Below are positions 63,736 to 64,000 of a stretch of DNA of 64,000 bases, in pieces (position 1 is the stretch's first letter; each line of letters begins with the position of its first letter). Source of the stretch: Inquilinus sp. Marseille-Q2685 (GTDB lineage Bacteria > Pseudomonadota > Alphaproteobacteria > DSM-16000 > Inquilinaceae); NCBI RefSeq assembly GCF_916619195.1, contig NZ_CAKAKL010000003.1, forward strand, positions 62,001 to 126,000, written 5' to 3'. The notes under the pieces were generated by a model, which saw nothing but the letters and a program-made list of their open reading frames with translations, had not been told where the DNA came from and searched no databases. The translations under genes and the position numbers were made by a program.

Positions 63736-64000
63736 CTACCAGGCGCCGGTGTTCGGCATCGACAGCCAGGGCTCGGCCGGCGGCTTCGCCTCGCCCTTCT
63801 GCAGGATCTCGATCGAGATGTTGTCGGGCGAGCGAACGAAGGCCATGCGGCCGTCACGCGGCGGCCGGTTGATGGTCACGCCCGCCTTCTGCAGCCGGTC
63901 GCAGAAGTCGTAGATGTCGTCGACCTCGTAGGCCAGGTGGCCGAAATTGCGGCCGCCGGTATAGACCTCGGGGTCCCAGTTGTAGGTCAGCTCGATCGGC
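63736..64000 (-). CDS. gloA: Lactoylglutathione lyase (glyoxalase I), C-terminal part
   Basis: The last 88 codons of a gene that begins beyond the right edge; the stop codon is at 63736-63738. Residues read [20 protein letters not shown], then [35 protein letters not shown] and IEILQKGE, closely matching bacterial GloA. The metal ligands in this half (E of IELT, H of FGHL, E of IEIL) are kept. It converts the methylglyoxal-glutathione hemithioacetal to S-lactoylglutathione in the cytoplasm. It ends 17 bp before the C13 lipoprotein gene on the same strand. Confidence 0.9.
   Translation of the reverse strand, partial: PIELTYNWDPEVYTGGRNFGHLAYEVDDIYDFCDRLQKAGVTINRPPRDGRMAFVRSPDNISIEILQKGEAKPPAEPWLSMPNTGAW

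Overview
The window is GC-rich (about 70%), gene-dense DNA with alphaproteobacterial gene content: an EfeUOB iron system, imelysin proteins, several ArsR-SRPBCC pairs, DUF2076, MauG-like cytochromes, and many ABC transporters with isolated regulators. It looks like a chromosome of a free-living, metabolically versatile Rhodospirillales-type bacterium (Inquilinus/Azospirillum-like; this is inference). I see no rRNA, tRNA, CRISPR array, prophage or intact insertion sequence. Both ends are cut inside genes.

Layout. 1-1.1 kb: end of an osmoprotectant (OsmF/YehY-type) ABC operon. 1.35-1.9 kb: a two-gene coiled-coil operon followed by tandem hairpins. 2.0-6.2 kb: an efeUOB operon with a second imelysin gene. 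6.4-9.1 kb: small membrane and regulatory proteins and a SulP anion transporter. 9.4-11.7 kb: a polar amino-acid ABC transporter. 11.7-16.0 kb: AcpA-type phosphoesterase, di-heme peroxidase, DUF2076 and a NUDIX hydrolase. 16.0-16.8 kb: an ArsR-SRPBCC pair. 16.9-20.1 kb: an NMT1/SsuA-type ABC operon with a VOC gene and an AraC regulator just upstream. 21-30 kb: mixed stress and regulatory genes, including a pseudo-receiver LuxR protein, an AlkZ-like protein, an HtrA-like protein without its triad, and an OmpA-family porin.

29.8-34.0 kb: a LacI regulator, a perfect 16-bp operator, a sugar-binding protein with no permeases, and an unusual acyltransferase fused to an alpha-helical domain. 34.1-37.7 kb: a LysR regulator, a second ArsR-SRPBCC pair, an acetoacetate decarboxylase-like gene and an ion channel. 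37.8-46.6 kb: the most striking locus. A cobalamin riboswitch precedes nrdA. nrdB lies 4.4 kb downstream, separated from nrdA by a convergent RTX metalloprotease gene. NrdB has Phe in place of the radical Tyr and Glu in place of the first Asp ligand, the signature of the class Ic (Mn/Fe) enzyme.

46.6-54.9 kb: an NDH-2-like dehydrogenase, a SorC regulator, an L,D-transpeptidase, a TetR/methyltransferase pair and an Rrf2/thioredoxin-reductase-like pair. 55-63 kb: a dipeptide-type ABC operon led by a C45 acyltransferase/amidase, facing a GntR regulator with two winged-helix domains and a GNAT gene. The window closes with a caspase-like C13 lipoprotein and the end of a glyoxalase I gene.

Several regulator genes (both ArsR genes and the Rrf2 gene) have a palindrome covering the start codon, no ribosome-binding site, and a promoter placed so that transcription would begin at the AUG. 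This suggests leaderless, autoregulated mRNAs. Several unrelated palindromic intergenic repeats lie between or inside operons.
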